In this document: positions 22,125 to 30,050 of the stretch, one piece after another | Position numbering within the stretch: position 1 is the stretch's first letter | How the letters are laid out: each line of letters begins with the position of its first letter | From: a virus | Reading direction: 5' to 3' (one strand) | DNA length: 43,559 nucleotides | IMG/VR virus record: IMGVR_UViG_3300042373_001113 | Location: 1 to 43,559 of that record | Program-made: the position numbers and the translations under genes | Notes under the pieces: model-generated | What the model was told of the DNA's origin: nothing | What the model saw: the letters and a program-made list of their open reading frames with translations, nothing else | The model's database searches: none

Positions 22125-23255
22125 ATGGTCCAGCCCATCGCAGCCCCGGCAGCACCTGCTGCGCCGGCGGCCCCGCCTGCAGCACCCGCAACGGCGCCTT
22201 CCGCCGCGCCCGAGCCCTCCGGCCTGTCCGCGAGCCAAGCCGAGTCGCAGCTCGCCGACCTGTTCGCCCGGTCGCGCGGCGAGCCCAAGGGCGGCCGGGA
22301 GGCGAACGGGCGCTTCAAGGGCGAGGAGACCGGCGAGGCGGCCCCCGCGCCCGCGCCGGCGGCCGACGACACCGACGGCACGCCGCTGCCGGACGCCCCC
22401 GACGACAGCGCCGACGCAGCGCCCGCCGAGGACGACGACGCCCCGGGCATCCCGGGGGCCGAGGAAGACGAGCCCGCTGCGGCCGACCTGCCCGAGGAGG
22501 TCGACTACGAGCACGAAGGTCGCACGTACAAGGTGCCCAAGCCGCTGGTCGAGGGCGCGATGCGCCAGGCCGACTACACGCAGGGCATGCAGCGCGTCTC
22601 CGAGCAGACGCAACTGCTGGCGGCCCGCGAGCAGGCGATCACGCAGCGCCAGGCGCTCATGCAGGAGCTTGCGCTCCCGATCGCCACGATTCAGAATACC
22701 CGTGAGCAGATCGCATCGATCCGGGGGGCCATGCCCGACCCCGAGCAAGATCCGGTCCGCTACATGAAGCTCGACAAGCAAGCGCGCGACCTGGAAGCCG
22801 GACTCCAGCAACTGGAGCAGGCAGTCGCGAAGCGGGGCACCGAGCTCGCGCAGCAGGAACAATCGGCACGCGCCGAACTCCTGAAGGCGTCCTACGCGGC
22901 AGTCAGCCGCGCCATCCCGAAGTGGAACGATCAGGCCTATCGCACTGAGGTGGCTCAGCACGCGCTTACCCGCGGCTTCACCCAGCCCGAACTCGATGGC
23001 ATGACCGACCCGCGCGTGGTGGGCCTGCTCAACGACGCGATGCTGTACCGACGCATCCAGCAGGCGAAAGCGGACGTGCGCAAGAAGCTCACCGAGGCAC
23101 CGCCGGTCGTCCGACCGAGCGCGGCCAGCAACCGGGCAGCGACACAGCAGGCGCAGAGCAAGGCACTGAAGGACCGCGCGAAAAAGAGCGGGTCCACCGG
23201 CGATGCGCAGGCAGCCATCCGAGCACTGCTCGAATCGGCACGGAAAAAGAGGTAA
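22125..23255 (+). CDS. Scaffolding protein
   Basis: 376 residues from ATG 22125. A Pro/Ala-rich start (about 1-35), an acidic disordered region (about 70-125) and long helices with heptads (VEGAMRQADYTQGMQRVSEQTQLLAAREQAITQ) give the composition of a phage scaffold. The end is strongly basic (KALKDRAKKSGSTGDAQAAIRALLESARKKR), the usual coat-binding tail. It lies directly before the major capsid gene with a 5-base gap. Assignment is by composition, length and position. Confidence 0.82.
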   Translation: MVQPIAAPAAPAAPAAPPAAPATAPSAAPEPSGLSASQAESQLADLFARSRGEPKGGREANGRFKGEETGEAAPAPAPAADDTDGTPLPDAPDDSADAAPAEDDDAPGIPGAEEDEPAAADLPEEVDYEHEGRTYKVPKPLVEGAMRQADYTQGMQRVSEQTQLLAAREQAITQRQALMQELALPIATIQNTREQIASIRGAMPDPEQDPVRYMKLDKQARDLEAGLQQLEQAVAKRGTELAQQEQSARAELLKASYAAVSRAIPKWNDQAYRTEVAQHALTRGFTQPELDGMTDPRVVGLLNDAMLYRRIQQAKADVRKKLTEAPPVVRPSAASNRAATQQAQSKALKDRAKKSGSTGDAQAAIRALLESARKKR

Positions 23256-23260
23256 TTGCA

Positions 23261-24247
23261 ATGGCACAAGTCACCGGCACCACCGATACCTACGACCTGG
23301 TCGGCATCGCCGAAGACGTCGAGGACGTGATCTACAACATCACGCCGACCGAGACCCCGCTCTTCACGATGTGCAAGAAGGGCAAGGCCGAAAACACCCT
23401 GCACCAGTGGCAGACCGAGGCGCTGGCCGCCGCGGCGACCAACCGGCACATCGAGGGCGACGACGCCGCGTTCGTGACGGCCGCGCCGACCACGATGCTG
23501 GCGAACTACACGCAGATCAGCCGCAAGACGGTGCTCGTCTCCGAGACCGCCGACGCCGTGCGCAAGTACGGCCGCGACACCGAGCTGGCCCGCCTGACCG
23601 TGAAGTTCGGCAAGGAGCTCAAGCGCGACATCGAGATCGCGCTGAACGGCAACCAGGCCTCGTCCGCCGGCGGCTCGTCGACCGCGCGTTCCTCGGCCGG
23701 CATCGAGTCGATGATCGCCGGCAACCGGATCCTGCCGACCACCTCGGGCACCGGCACCACGCCGGGGTTCGCGGCTGGCGTCTGGGCCGCGCCGACCGAC
23801 GGCACCGCCACCGGCGCCGGCTCGACGCTGACCGAGGACTACCTGAAGTCCGCGCTCGAGGCGGCCTGGGTCGACGGCGGCGACGACAGCGTGATCATGG
23901 TCAACACGTACCAGAAGAAGACCATCGCCACGTTCAGCGGCTCGAGCAAGTTCGCGGGCAACTACATCGAGGGCGGGCGCACCCAGCAGGGCGTGCTCGT
24001 GGCCGGCGTCGACATGTACATCAGCGATTTCGGCGAGCACAAGATCGTGCTGAACCGGCATCAGCGCCAGCGCACGCTGCTGACGCTCGATCCGGAGTAC
24101 CTCGAGTGCGCGTGGCTGCGTCCGATCCAGCTCAAGGATCTGGCGAAGACCGGCGACGCCGAGAAGAAGATGCTCCGCGGCGAGTTCTGCTTGGTGGTCG
24201 GCAACCCCGACGCCCACGCCAAGGTCTCGGATCTGTTCTCGGTCTGA
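23261..24247 (+). CDS. Major capsid protein, SU10/DUF5309-like
   Basis: 328 residues from ATG 23261. Family motifs are clear: TDTYDLVGIAEDVEDVIYNITPTETP at 6-32, then LHQWQTEALAAAA, ANYTQISRKTVLVSETADAVRKYGRD, KELKRDIEIALNGNQ, and the C-terminal YISDFGEHKIVLNRHQ. This matches the SU10 major capsid family (an HK97-like fold) rather than classic P22 gp5. A short basic patch and Gly/Ser-rich loop (SSAGGSSTARSSAG) may be surface exposed. Expected to be the most abundant late protein. Confidence 0.92.
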   Translation: MAQVTGTTDTYDLVGIAEDVEDVIYNITPTETPLFTMCKKGKAENTLHQWQTEALAAAATNRHIEGDDAAFVTAAPTTMLANYTQISRKTVLVSETADAVRKYGRDTELARLTVKFGKELKRDIEIALNGNQASSAGGSSTARSSAGIESMIAGNRILPTTSGTGTTPGFAAGVWAAPTDGTATGAGSTLTEDYLKSALEAAWVDGGDDSVIMVNTYQKKTIATFSGSSKFAGNYIEGGRTQQGVLVAGVDMYISDFGEHKIVLNRHQRQRTLLTLDPEYLECAWLRPIQLKDLAKTGDAEKKMLRGEFCLVVGNPDAHAKVSDLFSV

Positions 24248-24256
24248 TGTAGCACC

Positions 24257-24282
24257 GCGGGAGCGCCCGAAGGCGCCCCCGC
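24257..24282 (+). terminator. Hairpin just after the capsid gene
   Basis: GCGGGAGCGCC pairs with GGCGCCCCCGC around loop CGAA, one A-C mismatch. It is 10 bases after the capsid stop, before the next gene's start. No T run follows, so it more likely trims expression or stabilises the capsid mRNA 3' end than fully stops transcription. Confidence 0.55.
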
Positions 24283-24297
24283 GTCACAGGAGCACCG

Positions 24298-24624
24298 GTG
24301 AAGGAACTGATCGACCACGACCCGCTGACCGGCGTCTCGACCTGGTTCGAAGCCGTCGAGAGCGAGCGCAAGTTCCGCGTGCACCACACGCAGGACGTCC
24401 AGTCGCTGCTCGAGAAGAACAAGCTGCTGCAGAACGCGCCGGAGTACAAGGCCGCCGGCATCAAGGCCGACTGGCAGCACTTCGCGCACATCCCCGACAT
24501 CATCGTCATGCGGTGGCGTCAGGAGGGGATCGACGTCTTCAACCCCGACCACATCGAGGCCGTCAAGCGCAAGCTCCGCGACCCCGACTGGCGGCACCTG
24601 CGGACGAGCCTTGGGCGCATCTGA
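24298..24624 (+). CDS. Conserved-type protein after capsid
   Basis: 108 residues from GTG 24298 (ACAGGAG ribosome site). It begins MKELIDHDPLTGVSTWFEAVESERKFRVHHTQDVQSLLEKN and ends RDPDWRHLRTSLGRI. It resembles proteins that follow SU10-type capsid genes in other podoviruses, perhaps head-completion or decoration. No confident family name. Confidence 0.55.
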   Translation: MKELIDHDPLTGVSTWFEAVESERKFRVHHTQDVQSLLEKNKLLQNAPEYKAAGIKADWQHFAHIPDIIVMRWRQEGIDVFNPDHIEAVKRKLRDPDWRHLRTSLGRI

Positions 24625-25990
24625 CCGTCACCTCTACGCTGCGCGCCTGATCGAGTCGGGCGACGAGGAACAGGCCTTCGCGGTCCTGAACGACCTGCTG
24701 CGCGACGAGCGCGACGACGCCGAGGCGCTGTTCATGCTCGGCAACGTCTACGCGAAGGCCGAACAATTCACGCCCGCGTGGCTGTGCTTCCGGCGCGCCG
24801 CCGAGCTGCGCCCGAACCAGCACCAGGTGCTGAACAACGTCGGCATGGCGCTCGAGGGCCTGGGCCACGGCGTCGAGGCCCGCGAGCACTTCATGCGCGC
24901 GCACAAGATCCACCCGACGCACGCGAACTACCCGAGCAACGTGGGCATGACCTACCTGCTCGAGGCCGACCATGCGCGCGCGATCCAGTGGGCGGAGAAG
25001 GCGCTGGCGCTGGATCCCGAGCACGGCGGCGCGCACACCTGCCGCGGCTTCGCCCGGCTGGCGCAGGCGGACTGGGCGGGTGGCTGGGACGACTGGCGCT
25101 ACGCCCTGGGCGGCAAGTACCGCGGCATCCAGGACTACGGCCTGCCCGAGTGGACCGGCGAGGCGGGCGCGCGGGTGATCGTCTGCGGCGAGCAGGGCAT
25201 TGGCGACGAGATCCAGTTCGCCTCGTGCATCCCGGACCTGCTCGCGCGGGTGGATGCGGTGGCGATCGACTGCGACGCGCGGCTCTCGAAGCTGTTCCGC
25301 CGCTCGTTCTCCGATCGGGTGACCGTCCATGGGACGCGCCGCGGCCCGAAGGCGTGGGCGGCCGAGGGCGGCTGGACGCACCAGATCATGACCGGCGAGC
25401 TGCCGCGGTTCTTCCGCCGCTCGGCCGAGTCGTTCCCGCGCCTCGCGTTCATCACGCCCAGCCCCGACCTGCGCGAGATGTACGGGGCGCTGCAGCGACG
25501 CCACGCCGGCGGCAAGATCCGCGTTGGGCTGTGCATGCACGGCGGCCAGCAGCGCACGGGCCTGAAGAAGCGCGCGATGGGTCCGGAGGCGTTCGCAGCG
25601 CTGATCGAGCGCCACGGCGAGGCGTGCGAGTTCTTCTCGCTCGACTACCGGCCGGACGCAGCCGAGCGCATCAAGGCCGCCGGCCTGCCGATCCACCACT
25701 TTCACTGGGCGGTCGGGCTTGGGGCGGACTACGACCACACCGCGGGCTTCCTGGCCGCCCTGGACGTCGTCGTCGGGGTGCACACCTCTGCCCACCACGC
25801 CGCGGGCGCCATGGGCGTGCCGACGGTCGCGTTCGTGCCGGAGCGGCCGACCTGGAACTACGGCGCGGGCCTGGGCGACGCGCTGCCCTGGTATCCGTCG
25901 GTGCGGCTCTTCCGCCAGCGCCACGGCGAGTCGTGGGCGAAGTGCGTGCGGCGCTTCTCCGATGACTGGCGCCCGGAGGCGAGCGCGTGA
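24611..25990 (+). CDS. TPR-glycosyltransferase
   Basis: 459 residues from TTG 24611. The first 150 residues are tandem TPR helices (AFAVLNDLLRDERDDAEALFMLGNVYAKAEQ; AWLCFRRAAELRPNQHQVLNNVGMALEGLG; WAEKALALDPEHGGAH). The rest is a glycosyltransferase-B-like domain. GEQGIGDEIQFASCIPDLL near 190 resembles the family-9/OGT-type nucleotide-sugar site. Later KIRVGLCMHGG, and VGVHTSAHHAAGAMGVPTVAFVPERPTWNYG, complete the fold. TPR-coupled bacterial glycosyltransferases modify proteins or glycans. Here it sits between capsid and tail genes together with another glycosyltransferase and a methyltransferase, so virion or phage-protein modification is possible. Confidence 0.8.
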   Translation: MGASDRHLYAARLIESGDEEQAFAVLNDLLRDERDDAEALFMLGNVYAKAEQFTPAWLCFRRAAELRPNQHQVLNNVGMALEGLGHGVEAREHFMRAHKIHPTHANYPSNVGMTYLLEADHARAIQWAEKALALDPEHGGAHTCRGFARLAQADWAGGWDDWRYALGGKYRGIQDYGLPEWTGEAGARVIVCGEQGIGDEIQFASCIPDLLARVDAVAIDCDARLSKLFRRSFSDRVTVHGTRRGPKAWAAEGGWTHQIMTGELPRFFRRSAESFPRLAFITPSPDLREMYGALQRRHAGGKIRVGLCMHGGQQRTGLKKRAMGPEAFAALIERHGEACEFFSLDYRPDAAERIKAAGLPIHHFHWAVGLGADYDHTAGFLAALDVVVGVHTSAHHAAGAMGVPTVAFVPERPTWNYGAGLGDALPWYPSVRLFRQRHGESWAKCVRRFSDDWRPEASA

Positions 25991-26682
25991 AGCCGCTGAC
26001 GATCTACGTCGGCTTCGACCAGCGCGAGGCGGTGGCCTACCACGTCTTCTGCCAGTCGGTGCTCGAGCGATCCTCGGTGCCGGTGGCGTTCGTGCCGCTG
26101 GCCGCCAACGCGGTCGGCCGGATGATGCGTCGCGAGCTGCCGCACGACGGCAGCAACGCGTTCACGTACTCGCGCTTCTTGGTGCCGCACCTGCAGGACC
26201 ACGAGGGATGGGCCGTGTTCGCCGACGGCGACATGGTGTGCAACAACGACATTGCCGAGCTCGCCGCGCTGGCTGACGACCGGTACGCCGTCATGGTCGT
26301 GCCGCACGAGTACCGCACGAAGCACCCGGTGAAGTACCTCGGCTCGCCGAACCCGGACTACCCGCGCAAGAACTGGTCGTCGCTGGTGCTGTGGAACTGC
26401 TCGCACCCGTCGAACGCGTGGCTGACGCCGGCCGAGGTCGCGCGGCGTCCGGGCTCGTTCCTGCACCGCTTCCAGTGGCTGGACGCCGACGAGATCGGCA
26501 CGCTGCCGGCGACCTGGAACCACCTGGTGCTCGAGCAGGAGCGCGACGACGACGCGGCGATCCTCCACTTCACCGTGGGTTCGCCGTGCTTCCGCGAGTA
26601 CGCGAACTGCGAGAGCGCCGAGCCCTGGCACCGGGCCTACCGGCGCGCCATCCACTGCGAACAAGGCCTCGCCCCATGCTGA
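25987..26682 (+). CDS. Glycosyltransferase, GT8-like
   Basis: 231 residues from GTG 25987 (GTGA). The metal-binding DxD is Asp80-Gly-Asp82 in WAVFADGDMVCNND, preceded by a Rossmann start (KPLTIYVGFDQREAVAYHVFCQSV) and followed by a C-terminal ILHFTVGSP block of the glycogenin/GT8 type. It should use a nucleotide sugar. It is coupled to the TPR-glycosyltransferase and the methyltransferase, making a three-gene modification cassette. Confidence 0.82.
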   Translation: MKPLTIYVGFDQREAVAYHVFCQSVLERSSVPVAFVPLAANAVGRMMRRELPHDGSNAFTYSRFLVPHLQDHEGWAVFADGDMVCNNDIAELAALADDRYAVMVVPHEYRTKHPVKYLGSPNPDYPRKNWSSLVLWNCSHPSNAWLTPAEVARRPGSFLHRFQWLDADEIGTLPATWNHLVLEQERDDDAAILHFTVGSPCFREYANCESAEPWHRAYRRAIHCEQGLAPC

Positions 26683-27215
26683 TCTCCGAGGCCTACCGCG
26701 CCGAGCAGCGCCGCCTGCACGAGACGACCGAGTACGGGGTCGCCTCGCTGCAGTTCGCCCCGATCGTCTCCAACCTGATCGACTCGCTCGAGGTCGACAC
26801 GGTGCTCGACTACGGCGCCGGCCGCGGCAACCTGCTGCAGGGCATGAAGACCCGGCCGCCCAGGCGCACGGTCGAGATCGAGCTCTACGACCCGGCCGTG
26901 CCCGCGATCAGCATGCCGCCGGAGCCGGCGGAACTCGTGACCTGCATCGACGTGCTCGAGCACATCGAGCCCGAGCTGCTGACGAACGTGCTCGACGACC
27001 TGCAGCGGCTCGCCCGCGCTTTCGTCTTCCTCACGGTGCACACCGGCCCGGCGAAGAAGGTGCTGTCCGACGGCCGCAACGCCCACCTGACGCAGCAGCC
27101 CGCCTCGTGGTGGCTGCCGGCGCTGCTGACGCGGTGGGAGCTGCTCGAAGCCAAGAAGATCGGCCCGGGATTCGTGTTCATCGGCCAGTCCCGCCAACAG
27201 GAAGGCACCCCATGA
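26676..27215 (+). CDS. SAM-dependent methyltransferase
   Basis: 179 residues from ATG 26676 (8-base overlap with the GT8 gene). Motif I VLDYGAGRGN at 43-52 and the acidic motif LVTCIDVLEHIEPE near 87-100 mark a class I SAM-binding fold. AFVFLTVHTGP, and a short C-terminal strand ending FVFIGQSRQ, complete it. No target-recognition domain is visible, so a small-molecule, sugar or protein target is likely rather than DNA. The three-gene cassette with glycosyltransferases suggests modification of a phage structure or host surface. Confidence 0.8.
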   Translation: MLISEAYRAEQRRLHETTEYGVASLQFAPIVSNLIDSLEVDTVLDYGAGRGNLLQGMKTRPPRRTVEIELYDPAVPAISMPPEPAELVTCIDVLEHIEPELLTNVLDDLQRLARAFVFLTVHTGPAKKVLSDGRNAHLTQQPASWWLPALLTRWELLEAKKIGPGFVFIGQSRQQEGTP

Positions 27216-27811
27216 ACTACGGCGAGCTTCGGACGATCATCGCGTCCCGCCTCGATCGGCCCGACCAGGGCACGACGATCGTCGACGCCGTGGCGGCAGC
27301 GACTGCGCGGCTGACGCGTGTGCTGAGGATCTACGAGCAGGAAGGCATCGCGGACGCGACGCTGGTCAGCGAGTACACCGAGCTCCCAGCCAACTTCAAC
27401 GGAATGCGGTCGCTGTCTTCGGGGGGTAAGAAGCTCGACTTCCGGCCGCCGCAGCAGTTCCAGGCCATCGTCAGCGGCAGCCCGTCGATCGGCACGCCCA
27501 TCTTCACGGTCGAGGATTCGTCGCTGCGGGTCTACCCGGCGCCGGCGGCGAGCAGCCCGCTCATCGTCGCCATGCTCTACAGCATGAAGCTCGAGGCCTT
27601 GGCGGCAGACAGCGACACGAACCCCGTGCTCGATGAGCACCCCGACCTGTACCTGGCGGCGACGATGTCGGAGGTGATGCTGCACATGAAGAACTACGAC
27701 ACGCATGCCGTCTGGGACAGCCGAATGAAGGAGCTCGCGATGGAGACGGTCATCGCCTCCCGGCGCAAGCGATACAGCGGCGGCAATCTGGCCGTGCGTA
27801 ACAGCAACTGA
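27212..27811 (+). CDS. Head-tail adaptor protein
   Basis: 199 residues from ATG 27212 (ATGA). It begins MNYGELRTIIASRLDRPDQGTTIVDAVAAATARLTRVLRIYEQEG, the typical gp4-like adaptor start, then LPANFNGMRSLSSGGKKLDFRPPQQFQAIVSG, SSPLIVAMLYSMKLEAL, and LDEHPDLYLAATMSEVMLHMKNYD. These are characteristic of proteins that extend the portal and join the tail. P22 gp4-like role, by family pattern. Confidence 0.72.
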   Translation: MNYGELRTIIASRLDRPDQGTTIVDAVAAATARLTRVLRIYEQEGIADATLVSEYTELPANFNGMRSLSSGGKKLDFRPPQQFQAIVSGSPSIGTPIFTVEDSSLRVYPAPAASSPLIVAMLYSMKLEALAADSDTNPVLDEHPDLYLAATMSEVMLHMKNYDTHAVWDSRMKELAMETVIASRRKRYSGGNLAVRNSN

Positions 27812-27839
27812 TGCGCATGAGCGCCAACGGAGCAACGAC

Positions 27840-29486
27840 ATGACCACTGTCTCGATCACCGGAACCGGAACCGTCACGAGCCCGAGTTTCAACGGCGTCG
27901 GCACCGTCACGGGTGAACTGACGTTCGAATTCGTCGGTTTCGACGGGAGTGGCGTGACCAACGTCACAAGCGCGATCGCAGTTGCGCTTTCGACCGGCGA
28001 CGTGTACCTGCCGCCGGGATTCATCTGGCTCGTGAGCAATCTCACGATTCCCCCGGGGCGCATGCTGTACGGCCCCGGATCGCTCAAAGTCGCCGCGGGC
28101 GCCGACTTCGGCGTCGCGCTCGGGTCGGGCTCAGTCCTTGACGGGCCGACGGTGTTCGAGTCTGCCGGTGGATTCACTGGACACGCCGTGCGAATTAGTG
28201 CGGGCAGCGCGTTTGCGCGAGTGGAAAACGCGACGGTTCGAATTAGCGGCAGCTCGTCGATTGGCGTGTCAATCGAAGCGGGGGCGACCGATCCTTACGT
28301 GTCGCGAACAAAGGTTTTCCGCACTGCAGGGACGCCGTACGCTGGAATTCTGCTGCGCGGCACGATTCGGGCCTCGGTTGTCGGGTGCATGGTAGACGGT
28401 CCGACGTACGGGGTCTTCGGCTTCGGGTATCGCGATTCGATCATCGCTAACAACAAATGCACGAACAACGTCATCGGCATCGGCGCGCTGTCGCAGCGGG
28501 CGCAGCACCCGACAATTTGCTCTGGCAATACGATTACGGGTAACGCGGTCTACAACGCGAGCGAGGAATCCATCTCGCTCGATTCGACTGGCAACGAGCC
28601 CGCCCAGTGGCCCGAGAACGGCACACTACCTGTCGCGACAGTGGCCAGCGCAGCAGACACCAGCGGCGCGCGCTGCACGATCACAATCTCGGAGACGACC
28701 GGAGCGAGTAACTGGTGCAATGGCTACATGCTGATCGTGCTGTCGGGCAGCGCGGCCGGTACATGCGCCGAGATCGAGGCCTCGACGTCGAATACGATCG
28801 GCGTCAGTCGCTCGGGTGGATTCGATGCGGCGATGATCACGGCCGGGACTAAGCTGCAGATCACGCTGCCGTTCATCAACAACTCGATTACTGGCAACAC
28901 CGTTCAGAGCGCGACCGACTCCTCGTGGGGCATCCGACTCTACGGGGCGTGCTGGCACAACGTCGTCGCGAACAACACCGTGACGACGATGCTGCCCCCG
29001 CTCTCGTGCAACAGCGTGGTCGACGACACGCTCGGCAGCTCTGGCGCTTGGAAGGCCGCAAGTTGGTCCGGCTTCAACTCGTTCGTCGGGAACACCATCC
29101 GGCAGCACAAGGCCAACACCGCGAGCACGTACGGGCCGATCTGGTCCGACGTCTACGGCCTCGGAACGCCCTGGGTCAATGTCTCCTACCTCGCGAAGGC
29201 TTACGCGCACTTCCGAAATGTCTTCCGAGGCAACCACATCGCAGGCGGCGCGCGGCCATTCTTCCGCGGAGCAGGCACGATCATCGAGGACAACATCCTC
29301 GCGGGCTCGAACGGGATCTACACGAACAACGCGATCAATTCGCGACTGTTCGGCAACATCAACTCCCCGTCGAACAACGTCGGGGTCTACTACGAAGAGG
29401 GCACGACCGGGACAAATATTCTCGACCCGAACGCCGTTGCGAACTTGGTCAAATCGGCCAGCGTCGGTACTGGCTACGGCTGGTGA
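27840..29486 (+). CDS. Beta-helix tail spike
   Basis: 548 residues from ATG 27840. A short anchor region (MTTVSITGTGTVTSPSFNGVGTVTGEL) precedes a pectate-lyase-3-like right-handed beta-helix start (FDGSGVTNVTSAIAVAL, VYLPPGFIWL), followed by repeating asparagine ladders (NNKCTNNVIGIG, TGNAVYNASEESI, NNSITGNTVQS). This is the fold of polysaccharide-degrading spikes. Compared with neighbouring genes, more third positions are A or T (for example CGA ATT AGT, GTT CGA ATT), so it may be recently acquired. A glycan-degrading or -binding role is inferred. Confidence 0.78.
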   Translation: MTTVSITGTGTVTSPSFNGVGTVTGELTFEFVGFDGSGVTNVTSAIAVALSTGDVYLPPGFIWLVSNLTIPPGRMLYGPGSLKVAAGADFGVALGSGSVLDGPTVFESAGGFTGHAVRISAGSAFARVENATVRISGSSSIGVSIEAGATDPYVSRTKVFRTAGTPYAGILLRGTIRASVVGCMVDGPTYGVFGFGYRDSIIANNKCTNNVIGIGALSQRAQHPTICSGNTITGNAVYNASEESISLDSTGNEPAQWPENGTLPVATVASAADTSGARCTITISETTGASNWCNGYMLIVLSGSAAGTCAEIEASTSNTIGVSRSGGFDAAMITAGTKLQITLPFINNSITGNTVQSATDSSWGIRLYGACWHNVVANNTVTTMLPPLSCNSVVDDTLGSSGAWKAASWSGFNSFVGNTIRQHKANTASTYGPIWSDVYGLGTPWVNVSYLAKAYAHFRNVFRGNHIAGGARPFFRGAGTIIEDNILAGSNGIYTNNAINSRLFGNINSPSNNVGVYYEEGTTGTNILDPNAVANLVKSASVGTGYGW

Positions 29487-29516
29487 TGGCCGTGGACTTA
29501 GTCGGAGGGCGCGCGC

Positions 29517-29825
29517 ATGTCTGACGAGTTCAACCTACTGGCAACGCTCGACGACATTGTTCTAACGCCGGAGCAGCAGGAGGAGTTCAACGCATCCGGC
29601 AGCGCTGTACTGACGCTGTCGATTCCGATAACCGCCGCGAATGGGTTTTCGCCCGCGGCGGTCGCAAAAGAACCCGGGATGCGGGTCATTGCGCCCACGC
29701 TGACCTACTCGGTCGACGCCACGCCAGGCGGCACCGGTCTGTCGTTCTTGGGTTACCCCGAGCAAAACGCTGCAATCCGCACCGCGATGAACTCGGCGTT
29801 TGCCGCGCTCAACAAGGAGTCCTAA
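29517..29825 (+). CDS. Small tail-region protein
   Basis: 102 residues from ATG 29517 (GGAGGGC precedes). It begins MSDEFNLLATLDDIVLTPEQQEEF and is beta-rich afterwards (AVLTLSIPITAANGFSP; MRVIAPTLTYSVDATPGGTGLSFLGYPEQNAA). No family is recognised; it may be a tail-tip or fibre accessory. Confidence 0.55.
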   Translation: MSDEFNLLATLDDIVLTPEQQEEFNASGSAVLTLSIPITAANGFSPAAVAKEPGMRVIAPTLTYSVDATPGGTGLSFLGYPEQNAAIRTAMNSAFAALNKES

Positions 29826-30050
29826 GTGTCTTTGCCGGAACCCGGAACGCTGTCTGCGACCATGTCTGGCGGCGTCATCCAGATCACCGACCCGCTGCAA
29901 TACTCGATGCTACTCGCGGGGTTCAGTTCGTTCTCGACGATCACGATGACGTGGACGCTGACCAACTCGGACACAACCGGGACCGGCGGCCCGCCGCCGG
30001 GGACGTGGCCGGTGCGCGAGCCGACGCCGACCGTGTGGGTGACGCGATGA
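29826..30050 (+). CDS. Short beta-rich tail-region protein
   Basis: 74 residues from GTG 29826, immediately after the previous stop. The centre has beta character (GGVIQITDPLQYSMLLAGFSSFSTITMTWTLTNSD) and the C-terminus is Pro-rich. It overlaps the next gene by ATGA. Function is unknown. Confidence 0.5.
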   Translation: MSLPEPGTLSATMSGGVIQITDPLQYSMLLAGFSSFSTITMTWTLTNSDTTGTGGPPPGTWPVREPTPTVWVTR

